Of a stretch of 64,000 nt of DNA, positions 43,613 to 55,235 are shown piece after piece (the stretch's first letter is position 1; the number at the start of each line of letters is the position of its first letter). The stretch comes from Saussurea involucrata (lineage: Eukaryota > Streptophyta > Magnoliopsida > Asterales > Asteraceae). The DNA lies in contig CM066319.1 of NCBI GenBank assembly GCA_033807775.1, positions 139,984,983 to 140,048,982 on the forward strand. The letters are read 5' to 3'. Under the pieces are notes generated by a model that did no database searches, was not told the DNA's origin, and was given only the letters and a program-made list of their open reading frames with translations. The translations under genes were made by a program, and so were the position numbers.

Positions 43613-45195
43613 AAAGAATTCCGTCCCGGAATTCGGTTAGGCAAAAAGGTACGGGTACTTAGTCTCATATCTGATTCTGATTCCCAAGTAGCATCCTGAC
43701 CTTTATGATGTCGCCACTGAACTTTTACTTGTTTAATCTCCTTACCATTCCGTAGAACTTTAACTTTACTGTCAACAATGGCTTTAGGTTCCTCCACGTA
43801 ATTCAACCTTTCATCAACCTAAATATATGGTAGAGAGACTGCCTGATCTGGAGTAACCAAACACTTTCGAAAATTTGAAACGTGAAAAGCGTTGTGGATA
43901 CTGCTTAACTCTGACGGAAGATCCAACCTGTAGGATACTTCACCAATTCTTTCTGTAATTGCAAACAGTCCAATGTACCTTGGGCTCAGTTTACCTTGTT
44001 TCCCAAATAGAATGACTCTTTTCCAAGGCGAGACTATTAACATTACGAAATCTCCAACTTGAAATTCTAACAGTTTTCGGCATCGGTCAGCGTAGCTTTA
44101 CTGCCTGTCTTGAGCTACTTTCAATCTTTCCCGAATCTGAATAATCTTATCCGCGGTCAACTTAACTATATCTGGCACTGCTAATTGTTTATCTCCCACT
44201 TCGTTCCAACACAGAGGAGTTCTACATTTTCTACCATACAGAACTTCGAACGGTGCCGCTTGTATACTGGAATGATAACTGTTATTGTAGGCAAATTCAA
44301 TCAACGGCAAATGCTTATCCCACGATCCCCCAAAATCAACAATGCATGCCCGTAACATATCTTCCAAAGTCTGAATCGTTCGTTCACTCTGACCGTCAGT
44401 TTGAGGATGATACGATGTACTTAGCTTTATCTGAGTTCCCATTTCTTTTTGAAAACTTCTCCAAAATCTTGAAGTAAAACGACTATCACGATCAGAGATA
44501 ATCGAGATTGGAACTCCATGTCGAGTTACTATTTCGTCGATGTACAATTTGGCTAGTCTTTCTAACGGATAGGTTTCTTTTATCGGTAGGAAGTGAGCAG
44601 ACTTTGTCAACCTGTCAACGATCACCCAAATAGCGTCAAACCCTTTCGGAGTTTTTGGTAACTTCGTGATGAAATCTGTAGTAATCTGATCCCATTTCCA
44701 CATTGGTATTTCCAAACGTTGTAACTGACCAAAAGGCTTTTGATGTTCAATCTTTACTTTCTTACAAGTGGTACAACCTTCCACATGCTGGGCGATACTT
44801 CTTTTCATTCCCGGCCACCAATAAAATTGTCGTAGATCTTTATACATCTTATTTGTACCTGGATGAATAGAGAAACGGGGTTGATGAGCTTCTTGTAGTA
44901 CTTGATCACGTAAATTACCCAGACGAGGCACCCAAATTCTATTTCTCAGACACAATAACCCACGATCATCTGTTATGAGTGTTGCTGATATCCCTACTAA
45001 CCGCTCTGGTTTCAAGTGTTCTTCTTGAAAAGCTTCTACTTGACACTTCTTTAATTCGTCAAAGATATTAGGTAGGAGTTCGGCTCGTAGTGCAATGACT
45101 TTTATTGTTCCACTTCTTTCTTGACGACTCAGTGCATCAACTACCACATTTGCCTTTCCCGGATGATAGAGAAATTCACAATCGTAGTCATTCAC
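43613..45195 (-). pseudogene. B integrase and chromodomain, broken
   Basis: Integrase from about 45195 to 44098: zinc finger IHPG...CTTCKKVKIEHQKP, catalytic D at TDFITKLP, D at SDRDSRF, E at GQSERTIQ. A stop after AQDRQ (44098) and a frame change separate it from the VSPWKRVILFGKQGKL segment (44043-43819) and the chromodomain (43806-43615, VKVQWRHHKGQDATWESE). All domains are recognisable; none forms one frame. Confidence 0.85.
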
Positions 45196-45198
45196 CAG

Positions 45199-45484
45199 TT
45201 ATAACCATCTTCTTTGCCTCATATTCAATTCCCGCTGATCGAAAAGATGTTGGAGACTCTTATGATCGGTAAAAAATTGACATTTCCAAATCTTTAGCGC
45301 GAAAACAACTGCTGCAAGTTCCATGTCATGTGTAGGATACTGTCGTTCATGATCCTTCAGTTGACGAGAAGCATAAGCGATAACTTTCCCACGCTGCATT
45401 AATACACATCCCAATCCTAGTTTGGAAGCATCACTGTAAACAACGAAGTCGTTGGAACCTTCAGGTAGTGACAATATCGGTGCG
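45199..45484 (-). pseudogene. B RNase H segment
   Basis: YSDASKLGLGCVLMQRGK and YPTHDMELAAVVFALK are clear. A short deletion falls at IWKCQFFTDHKS, where relatives have about eight more residues. A stop at about 45196 precedes integrase. Confidence 0.85.
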
Positions 45485-46741
45485 CTACATAGTTTCTCTT
45501 TTAATATTCGGAATGCTACATCCTGCTCTGCTTTCTAGACGAACTTTATATTCTTTCGGGTCAGCTTGGTCAAAGGCGTAGCGATACGAGAGAAATCTTG
45601 TATAAACTTGCGATAGTAGCCAGCTAAACCCAGAAAACTTCGTACCTCGGTTGGCGTTCCCGGCGGGCGTTCTCGGCGGTTCCCACTTTTCAATTGCTTC
45701 TACTTTCGTCGGATCAACTTGAATGCCTTTCTCGGAAACTACATGCCCAAGAAATTGAACTTCCCGTAGCCAGAATTCACATTTTGAAAATTTAGCATAC
45801 AATTGTTCCTCTTTCAGCAATTCTAGAATCAAACGAAGATGTTGGGCGTGTTCTTCTTTGGATCGGGAGTAAATAAGAATATCATCGATAAACACAATAA
45901 CAAATTTATCGAGATATGGCTTACATACCCGATTCATTAAATCCATGAAGGCAGCTGGGGCGTTCGTCAGGCCGAAGGGCATCACTAAGAATTCGTAATG
46001 ACCATACCTTATGCGGAAAGCAGTTTTCAGAACATCTTCTTCTTTAACCTTCAGCTGGTGATAACCAGATCTTAGATCAATCTTCGAGAAATAGCAAGCT
46101 CCAACTAATTGATTTAAGAGGTCATCAATTCTGGGAAGTGGATACTTGTTCTTGATCGTGCGCTTATTCAGTTCTCGATAATCAATGCACATCCTCATCG
46201 AACCATCCTTCTTTTTCACAAATAGAACCGGTGCACCCCACGGTGAAGAACTGGGTCTGATGAAGCCCTTATCTGAAAGATCTTGCAGTTGCGTCATCAT
46301 TTCTTTCATCTCTGGAGGTGCCACATGGTACGGTGCACGGGCAACAGGAGCGGCTCCAGGAATCAGATCTATGCCAAACTCTACTTGTCTAACGGGCGGA
46401 AGACTATTCAAATCTTCTGGAAAAACTTCCGGAAATTCACAAACAACCGGAATATTTACCAAATTATTCTTTTCTAGCTTAGTATCTATCACATAAGCTA
46501 AGTAACTCGGGCAACCTTTACTGATACACTTACGAGCTTTTAACATAGAGATAAGGCATGACTGATGATTTCTACAGTCACCATAAATCACTACTGGTCC
46601 CTTATCAGGTAAGACAACATTAATCAACTTCTTATCACAAACTATACTAGCCTGATTCTCGGCTAACCAATCCATTCCCACTACCACATCAAACTCAATT
46701 AGAGCTATCGGAAAACAACTGGATAGGTACTCCACACCCAT
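45485..46741 (-). pseudogene. B protease C-terminus and reverse transcriptase
   Basis: Open for 418 codons: VVGMDWLAENQ, FVKKKDGSMRMCIDYRELNK, KIDLRSGYHQ, and the intact catalytic FIDDILIYS. A frameshift at about 45670 (TPAGNANRGT in place of the conserved TEVRSFLGLAGYY) scrambles the C-terminus. The protease N-terminus is in another frame at 46838-46900 and the join is broken. Confidence 0.85.
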
Positions 46742-46837
46742 CTATATTTATCACACAACTATCAAATACCTCTTTAACCGATACTTGATTATCATTTGCA
46801 CTATCTACCATTAAAGCATGATCTAACACTTTAGGCT

Positions 46838-48123
46838 TTAAATGCATATAAGCAGCAAATGAAGGAGCACGAATGATCGGTTTGCACCGGAGTCAAATAA
46901 CATTTTAGCACGTGTAGAGTTTATTAAGAATGTACCTGTAACCACATCAGGAGTTTCCTCCGCTTCTTGTGCTGTCATCTGAAAGGCACGACCCCTAGCT
47001 CTTGGTAACTCTGGCCTTGGTACTACCGGTTTTACACCCGTTGGTCTCACTGAAGTACCACCCTGTTGTATTCTCCCCCGTGGACAATCAGACTGAATGT
47101 GATCAGGAGAATTGCATGAGAAACAAAATCTAGTTACCCGGCAGTCTTTAGCAATATGGCCAGTCTTTCCACACCTGTAGCAAACTCGAGGATCAACTTG
47201 GCAATTTCCTTGATGAATACGGTTGCACTTTGGACAAGGTCTTTCAGCTGGTCTGAAAGGTGTACGACTATCAAATCTCTGGAATTTAGACTTCTTTGGA
47301 TCATACTGTGTTCCTTCACATTTTCTTTGGATCATACTGCGGCTGAGAAGGTTTCCGGTCCCTTTGCAATCACTAGACTTTGTATTTCTGACTTTAACCC
47401 GAAGATAAACCTATTCATCTTCAGTGCCTCCGTGGCAACATAGTACTCTGCAAAATGAGACTTCTCCAGGAAACGAGCAGTATAATCCCTAACCGATAAA
47501 CTTCCCTGTTGCAGGTTCATGAACTCTTCCTCCAGTTGTCTAACTGCTGCTTGAGGACAAAATTGTCGTTTGAAAGCTATTGTGAATTCATCCCAAGAGA
47601 AAGTAGAATACACATCAGATCCTCTAGACGTAATGAGAGCCTCCCACCAATATAACGCGTCCGCCTTCAGCATTGCAGTTCCATATAGCACTCTATCTTC
47701 GTCGGCACATTTACTGGTCTTGAAGATAGCTTCTATCTCCTTTAGCCACCTCATGGCCTTCACTGGATCTCTTTCCCCTGCGTACGTTGGAGGTTTGCTG
47801 CTTAAAAACATTTTGTAATCACACTTCCTTGGCACCGGTATGATCGTAGGTGTGATGGGCATCTCGTCTTCCAGACCAGGATCTGGTATTTCAGTTTCAG
47901 TGTGACGAGTTCGGTTAAACATGGCTTGTATATTTGCTTGCAGTCTTTCCATTTCAGCGGTCAGATCGTCCCTTGTAACAAATTCCGCGCCTTGAGATTG
48001 AACTCTACCTCCCGTTCTGCCCCTGCCTCGTTCTCCCCCTCTTCCCCTTGTCCCGACTGTTGGATTCGTTCGATTAGGATTTCCTCCTCCCTCTCTATTC
48101 GTATTTCGAGTACCGCTTGCCAT
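46838..48123 (-). pseudogene. B Gag and protease N-terminus, broken
   Basis: Start ATG at 48123 (MASGTRNTNREGGG), same family as C2. Basic G/R-rich N-terminus, then the gag core (CDYKMFLSSKPPTYAGERDP, YWWEALI, FKRQFCPQAA). At about 47295-47345 a short duplication containing TTTGGATCATACTG and loss of about 20 codons change the frame. Zinc knuckles CYRCGKTGHIAKDC and CFSCNSPDHIQSDC follow, then FDSGANRSFV of the protease, with no intron between gag and protease. Confidence 0.85.
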
Positions 48124-48370
48124 TCTGTTGATTTCAATAAGGTTAATATACACGTAAGCACATACCCCATATAATAAGGTATTCCAGTCCAAACATGTAC
48201 CTGTAAGTTCACAATTACACTGGCCAGATGTAATCTGAAATTACCTTACATGATGTTCCTTCTACCTTTTATATTTAACATCCCAAGGTTCTAATATAAT
48301 AGGGACATCCTACTTCACATGCAGTTTAAGTCTAGGTACAGATACGAATACCTAAATCCCTTAAACTAGG

Positions 48371-48381
48371 GCTCTGATACC
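48371..48381 (-). other. Primer-binding site of B
   Basis: Minus strand GGTATCAGAGC. Eleven bases (GTCTTACAGAC) separate it from the LTR end, more than the usual one to three. Confidence 0.75.
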
Positions 48382-48392
48382 GTCTGTAAGAC

Positions 48393-50043
48393 TGTAACGA
48401 CCCGGTTCTATAACATGCATCAAATAACATATATTGCATAACATCATTACATAACAAAAGATACATGTACGGTCCCTTAGTCTTTACAAACATAGTAGAT
48501 AATTCATTACAACTTTTTGCTAATTAATTTACATTGTAACTAATAACAAAGTTATACTGCTAAACACCTCATGGTCTTCAAAATATAAGTCTTCCAAAAG
48601 CTAGTCACGAATTATCCTTCTTACTTGCTCTTACTCAATCCACGACCTGGAATACATATTTTTAAAACAAAATGAGGGTTAGACCTAGTGGTCTAAGTGA
48701 GAAAATCTCTGTCAGTTTAAAACCATTTACACAAACACCATATACATAACACAATTATGAATACCAAATATGACTCATGCATTGTGTACTTTCTAGTCTC
48801 ATTTCCATGGCCATATTAGATGGTTGCGAGCCAACTAATAAATTTACTCCGATGTACTAAAATTACAGCCAACACCGTTGTCCCTCCGTACAGCCAACTC
48901 CGCCGGTCCTAAGCTCGGCCAACTTGTACTCATGTAGTGTAATACTCATATAAACATAATATGCACACTATTACACTATTTATCACATTCTCATTCCACA
49001 TATATATGTATTCCAGTTTAAAAACGTTTTAAAGTAAAACTCACCTGATTGCTTATTAAAATGCTTTCAAGCTTTTCCCAACAGATTCAGCTTTCACTCC
49101 AAATTCACAGAATCTGAAACAAATAGATACAAATATCCATTTACCAAATGGAACACATAATACTTACTAGAGCTAAGAACTCGAGATAAACCTATCTAAC
49201 TCTTATCCTCAAATGTTTCCCCTAAACCCAAACTTATATCCAGTCCTCATTCATATCCTATTCAAGAGTCAACAAAACACAAAACTACTGGATACTCAAA
49301 AGTATCAGAAATCTCAAAAATGACCAAACAGCTAAAGTTTTCGGATACTACAATACTATCCGGACAACTCAAACAATCCGGACAGCATAAATTTCCGGAC
49401 AATCTAAATAATCCGGACAACACCACTTTCCGGACGACATAAACAATCCGGACGACACCCGAAAACCAAAGAAATCCGGACACCATCTGGTAATTAATAT
49501 CATCCGGAAACCATGGAAAAGAGGAACTTACCGGGTAGTTGATTCGTCCGGACACCATTAGAACAACTTCCGGACAATATCAAAAAAGACTACCGGACAC
49601 CACCATAATGTGTCCGAAAACCTCTGTCGGTTTACCCCAATTTTACCCAGATTCGACAGAAATTACTACCAGACATGAAATTGACTATTCTACTCCGATA
49701 GAAACTATCTATTAGCAATTACCAACATAAAATGTAAAGGAAACATACCTCAATTCACTTCCAATGGATCTAAATGAAGCCTTAACCCTATTTCTTTATC
49801 TTCTTCTTCTTATGGTCTCAAAACACACACACACTGATTTTAATTTCTGCTAATTGAAAATATCTGAAGCTTCAAGGGGTAATATCCAACTATATTTACC
49901 ATCTAGACCTTGCACTATTCAATAAAGACCCAAACACCCCTAAACTTATAAATTTACCCAAACTTACCCTAAACATCAATTATAGAGTTAAATAAATTTA
50001 ACGAAACTAGAATTTCACTAACGAACTTACCCGAGGTATTACA
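48393..50043 (-). repeat. 5' LTR of B
   Basis: 1651 bp, TGTAATACCTCGGG...GGGTCGTTACA on the minus strand; matched by the split 3' LTR. Confidence 0.92.
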
Positions 50044-50048
50044 CTGAT

Positions 50049-50377
50049 ATCCGCATCAGTTCATTATTAGACCTTGTCGCTGGTTTCTTTAGCTTGATCT
50101 TCGACTTCAAGGTAGAACATGGTTGACGTGAATCTTGTCTTCAAGGATCATAAATAAACAACTTAAACTATCAGCGATCATCAGTGAGGCTGAACAGGCT
50201 CACTGATGAACAGTGTTCGCTGAATGTGTAATTTAAAGCACATGTTTTCATCAGCGATACTAAACAGACTTAGTATATTTTCTCTGATGACAAAACATTA
50301 ATACATATTGTCTACTTACAATTTTTACTAAGTGTTTCTCAGAGTCATTATCAAATCACTAAGGGTTTGGATCAACA
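50049..50377 (-). repeat. LTR of H, proximal part (U3)
   Basis: The minus strand starts TGTTGATCC at 50377. It contains repeated CACTGAT and GCTGAT/CAGCGA words also present at 8400-8515. Joins the distal part across element B. Confidence 0.65.
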
Positions 50378-50830
50378 ATCTCCCCCTATTTGATGATGAC
50401 ATAGCAATAAAGGAAAATTGCTAAGTAAGAAAACATAAGGATAAAAAGGACTCATAAAATATTTGTCCCATTTACTGTTTTCAGGGATCTTTTTAAGTAC
50501 TGATGGAGTAAAGTACATTCACTGAAATTTTTCATTTAACTTCGTATAGATTACAGAGGGAAGTGGAAAAATTACAAGTACAACGAATAATAATTACAAG
50601 TACAAAAGGTTACAAGCTGATAAAGATAGAAGAATTCCAAAAGATGATCTTATCAGCTACTCAGGTTCTTTCTTGACGAGTTCATCAAGAGTATCAGTCT
50701 TTGGAATCATCCAATCAGGGACTGTGACTCCCTGTTCCCTTCTTTTCTTTGCTTCGCGGTAGATGTGGGATTTTAGGAGTGATCCAAGTAGACTGCGTCT
50801 ATATTCGCACCAGTATAGTAAATATCTGAG
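50378..50830 (-). other. Polypurine tract and 3' tail of H
   Basis: TAGGGGGAGAT at 50378-50388 is the polypurine tract. The rest is non-coding 3' sequence of the env-like gene with no feature that I recognise. Confidence 0.55.
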
Positions 50831-53800
50831 TTATTCGATTGGAGTTTTGTATAACTCAGAGATACATTGAAAGCATTCGCGACCATTGAAGTCATAGAAG
50901 AAAATGCCATAAGGATTGCTGATAACTTTACCAGGGACGAAATTTTCAATGGGGGGTAGAGATATGTCGAGTCCAGAGAGATTGGGGGCAGGGCCAAGAA
51001 CTGCTTCACGAGAGAAATCAATCCCTGTCTCGTTTCTTATTGTCGGGCCTGGAGAGGAAGGAGTCTTCTTCTTCTTTGGAGCAGCTCGTTTCTTCTGAAT
51101 TGGTGGAAGAGGAATATCAACCACTGAGGTTACCAAGTCGATCATCCTGTTTATGGCTTGTTCAACATAGGTCTTGAAAGTTGAGCGGGATCGCTGAATT
51201 GCGATTCTCATTTCCAACCATTCAGGGAAACCAAATTTGTCCAAGTCTGACATGTAGCAAGTTCTGAAGTAGCCGCTTTCTCTGACTACTTGGACACGAA
51301 CAATCGGTACCTTCTTAGCAGATTTCATAGTATATCTTCCTTTTATGTTTACAACGCTTATCCTTGATCCATGTTGTCTGTAGTGGCACATCTTCTTGCA
51401 CCAATCCAGTGTGGTGTCACTGACTTTGGTCTTTTCCTGGTTGATCATCTGTGCATCTTTTATCAGCTTTCGTTGGACAGCAACATGGAATTTCTTCAGG
51501 GCTGGATCATCAACTGAACGCTGAGCAAGCTCTAAGGCATATTCTTTATCTTTTTCTTCAGCCTTCTTTCGTTCAGCTAGGAGTTTCTCAGCTCTGAGGG
51601 ATTCAACGGTTTCCCTTTTTGATATGATGTTGAGATGAGTAGGAACGATGCGTTGATCTTCAATCCTTTGAATCATAGCTGCTCTCTTTTCATTTCTTAT
51701 TCACTTGGCTTTTGAGGAACCAAGGAAGGTCTTTTCTTGTGAGAGAGCAGTTCTTCTTCTTCTTTAAAAGAATCATCAGTCCCATCGAGATTTAGGACCG
51801 GGATTATTTCATCAGCACTCGAGGCTGGGATTATTGGAGTTGTAGCAGGAGCTTCAGCTTGACCCTCAAGCAGGGGAGAGGACTAGCTGGAAAAAAACGA
51901 TCACAAAGGTAAGATCATTTGGGAGAAGAGTTAAAGAAAGAATGAGGTTAAGTGTATAGAGGCTTTATGGAGAGTAGAACTGAGGTTGAGAAAGGATGGA
52001 GGAGGGATGCGGTGTAAGGGAAGAATAAATAAGTTACCTGACAAAGTGGCTTGCTGAAGAGAATAGCCAAGTTGTCCGTCGTTGCAAGGCCTTTGTTTTT
52101 GCCTTTGTCAGCTTCAGACACTGTAGGCTTGGTTTTGGTGGTCCCCTCCCCTGATTCTTTGATAACTACCCCTTTTAGAGCAGGGGTCTTTCTAGGTTTG
52201 GGCTGGAAGGAGAAGTCGACATCATCATCGTCATCATCTTTGGGTGATGATGAGGGTTCGTCATCATAAAGATCAAGATCTTCATCGTCTTCTTCTTCAG
52301 TATCGTTTTCTTCTGAAGAGGCAACATGCACTGGAGATTCAGCATGTTCTTCGACATTCTCCCCCTCAGAAGTTGCGTGTAGGGAGAATTCGGTTTCCTC
52401 AGGGTTTTCATCTCCCTGAAGTTTTTCAGTAATAATACCCTCCCCCTCAGAAACATGGGGAAGGTCTTCTTGAGTCTTCTCCCCCTCATCCACATGTTGA
52501 AGAGGGGAGGTACCAGCGGCAGCAGCAGCAGTATGTTCAGGTCCTCTATCTTCTTGGCCAAAGGTACCCGAACAATTAACAACCGCTGTGAGTTTGTCTT
52601 ATAGGCTAGACAACACAGGGTTGACCTTCTCAATGAAATCCACCGCCTTCTCCAGCTGCTCTCTATCAACCTGAGAGAAGTGGGATAAGGCGACGGTGGG
52701 GGCGTTCAGCTTCTCGAGCACTTGTTGTAACAGTGCGTTTGAGGAATCGACCTTTAGAGCTAGGTATGTCATGTTGTTCTTCAGCAAAGAGACCTCTCCT
52801 TGAAGATTGCCCACCACTGTCTTCAGCGTTGTGATTTTGCTGGACAGTGTGGTGAAGTTGTTGGAGAGTTCGTTGTTGGTGGTGTTCAAGGTGTTGAGGG
52901 AGGATGAGTTGTCGGTGAGAGATGTAGCCATGGTAGAGAAGCTACCTTCCAGCTTTTGCAAGTCAGCGCTGGATGCCTTGTCTTTCACCTCAGTGGTGAG
53001 TTTCTTTAAAGATTCTCTAGCATCTGTAACCGCTGAGGAGTTTATGGAGAGAGTAGTGGTGAGAGATTCCACCTTCGTGGACAAATCCGTAAGGGAGTTG
53101 TTGATTGTCCTCAAATTAGGACCTGTAACATAGAGAAACTTATGAACAAAGGAAAGCTCAGAAGTTGGGAGTTCAGAGAGAGGAGTGTTTAGGCTACCTG
53201 GAGGCGGGTTAGAAAACGTGTTGAAGTCACGGTAGCCGGACGCGTCTTCCATGTCATCTTCCAGCGTTCGATGACTGGGAGCGCCTTCACGTCCTTTATT
53301 TTATTCCAGTATGCCTTGTAGTTCAGCGGCATGAGTGTCTTCCAAATTGATGACATTTGTTGCAGAGAAACTGGGAAATAGAGGTGGAGTGACCAAAGAG
53401 TGAGATGAGAGAGAGAAGGTTGTGAAGAAGGATGGGGCAACGGATTCAGCGTTGGATCCGCTGAAGAATATTTCAGCAGCACTTAGAGGTGCTGAGGAAG
53501 GGGGGGTCCTGATCCAGGATAACTTCAGTGTCTTGAGGCACTGAAGTGGGTATGGAAGAGGTTGGTTCAGCGGATGTGGCGGAGCGTGCCACGAAACCAT
53601 CCAGCGTCTTCTGTAGAAAGACAGACGCGGAGTCTTCAGCCTGGGAAGGCTTGGGGGTTGCTTCTTAGAAATCTTCTTGGTCTTATGGATGCCAAGTGGG
53701 GTTTCAGATTGTTTTCTCTTTCGAGATGGAGTGGTTGTTGCGGACTGGGTATCAACAGTTGGGACGACCGCTGCCGAGGAGGTAGCCGCAGAAGTAGAAG

Positions 53801-54689
53801 AAGTAGGAGGGCGGAGAAGAGGTAAAAGTGTAGAAAAACGTACCTCATTAGCGAGTGGTTTGAAGTCTAGTACCTTAGGGCCGACCTGGGACAACCTCAG
53901 GTCTCCCTCTTTAGGGTACTTATCCCCAAGTGCTTGCATGAAGAGAGCACTTAGGAAGCGAGGATAGGGGACGTTCGCTGCTCGCTTCATTTCTTCAACC
54001 CTCTCCATCAGGTCTTCAAAGATCATCTTGGCCCAGTCTACATGGATCCCTTTCATCAGCGCATACCCCATAGCAGTCTAGGGCTTTGAGGCCTGATTAG
54101 TTGACCCCGTTTTAGATGTCATGCAGCTGATGAGATGTGTGAAGATGAAGTTCATCTCGCTTGGTATTTTGCTTTTCAGCACGGTAGTGATCTTCTTCTC
54201 AGGGACGTCATCTCTCCATGTGTTCCCTTTGTACTTCATTGCATCCAGAAATGCAATGATTTCAGCTTTGCCTTCCTTGGAGTTGACGTCAGGTAAGGAG
54301 ACGAAGCGTTTTTCTCTTGAGCTACCAGGAAGATTGAGAGCAAACCTGATCGCCCCGGGATTGATCTTTGCTTCCCCAAACTCGGTTTCAAAGAGGATTA
54401 CGTCCACCATTTTGTCAGGGTTTTTGGTGGAGGCAACCTGAGATCTTCTAGCAGTGTACCAGAATTGGGCAAGTAGGTTATTGTGAGCTGGGGGTTTGAT
54501 TGTCAATGATGTCGCTGGAGGACAGGTCTTTAGGAAGTTTACAGCGTCATCAAGATGAGTGACCTTTTTCTTTGGTGGGAAGTTGAACAGGACATGAAAT
54601 GTAATCTGGTCCATTGAGTGACCCATGTTAGGATCTTTGGTAATTTCAGTCTTGTCTGAAGATGTAAGAGAATCAGCGTTTGATGCCAT
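50831..54689 (-). pseudogene. Env-like gene of H with at least one intron and several stops
   Basis: From ATG 54689 one frame runs to about 52030, interrupted by TAG near 54078, TAA near 53301 and TAA near 52599, all in the same frame. It encodes a globular start (QFWYTARRSQV, LPGSSREKRF), a segment MGYALMKGIHVDWAKMIFED with PYPRFLSALFMQAL, a P/S/T-rich part, a long coiled coil (LSTKVESLTTTL, LKNNMTYLALKV) and an acidic region. An intron probably runs from CAG|GTAACTT (about 52035) to TTTTTTTCCAG (about 51885). The last exon (to 50831) has a further stop and a frame change near 51680. It resembles env-like proteins of SIRE-type copia elements; this is a recollection, not a search. Confidence 0.5.
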
Positions 54690-54697
54690 TTCTGTTC

Positions 54698-55205
54698 ATT
54701 TCTGATCGTGATAGTCGTTTTACTTCAAGATTTTGGAGAAGCTTTCAAAGGGAAATGGGGACTCAGATAAAGTTAAGTACGGCGTATCATCCTCAAACAG
54801 ATGGACAGAGTGAACGAACAATTCAGACCTTAGAAGATATGCTCCGGGCTTGTATTGTTGATTTTGGGGGATCGTGGGATAAGCATTTGCCGTTAATCGA
54901 ATTCGCTTACAACAACAGTTATCATTCCAGCATACAAGCGGCACCGTTTGAAGTACTGTATGGTAGGAAATTTCGAACGCCTCTGTGTTGGAACGAAGTG
55001 GGAGAGAAACAGTTAGCGGGGCCGGAAATAGTTCAGTTAACCGCCGATAAGGTTACACAGATCCGAGAAAGATTGAAAGTGGCTCAAGATAGACAGAAGA
55101 GTTACGCTGATCGCCGTCGAAAGCCGTTGGAATTTCAAGTTGGGGATTACGTAATGTTAAAGGTTTCGCCGTGGAAAGGAGTCATCAGATTCGGTCGACA
55201 GGGTA
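54698..55205 (+). pseudogene. C1 integrase fragment
   Basis: Begins inside integrase at SDRDSRF and runs past GQSERTIQ to GRQGK. It equals 56240-56745 and is followed abruptly by RNase H sequence. Confidence 0.88.
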
Positions 55206-55235
55206 AATTGGGATTGGGTTGTGTGCTTATGCAGC

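Larger units (their letters stand above)
8516..50043 (-). mobile_element. Element B: chromovirus inserted in the LTR of H
   Basis: Flanked by the 5-bp duplication CTGAT (8511-8515 and 50044-50048). The minus-strand order is 5' LTR 48393-50043, primer site, gag, protease, RT, RNase H, integrase, chromodomain, polypurine tract, 3' LTR (43598-43048 plus 9607-8516). The 3' LTR is split by the Tat insertion. Without nested elements it is about 8 kb. The coding region has several frameshifts and stops, so it is an inactive copy of the family that also supplies C1 and C2. Confidence 0.9.
7860..54697 (-). mobile_element. Element H: copia-type LTR element with env-like gene (interrupted)
   Basis: The minus strand has a polypurine tract (TAGGGGGAGAT, 50378-50388) followed by TGTTGATCC, the classic 3' end of plant Ty1/copia elements. 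The LTR runs 50377-50049, is interrupted by element B, then continues 8515-7860 and ends CAACA. Upstream (50831-54689) is a long env-like pseudogene. No copia gag, integrase or RT is present in the window. The right end is uncertain: C1 is inserted just before the gene start and a promoter-like block follows at 58803-59565. It may be a SIRE-like element reduced to its 3' part, or a non-autonomous derivative. Confidence 0.6.
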
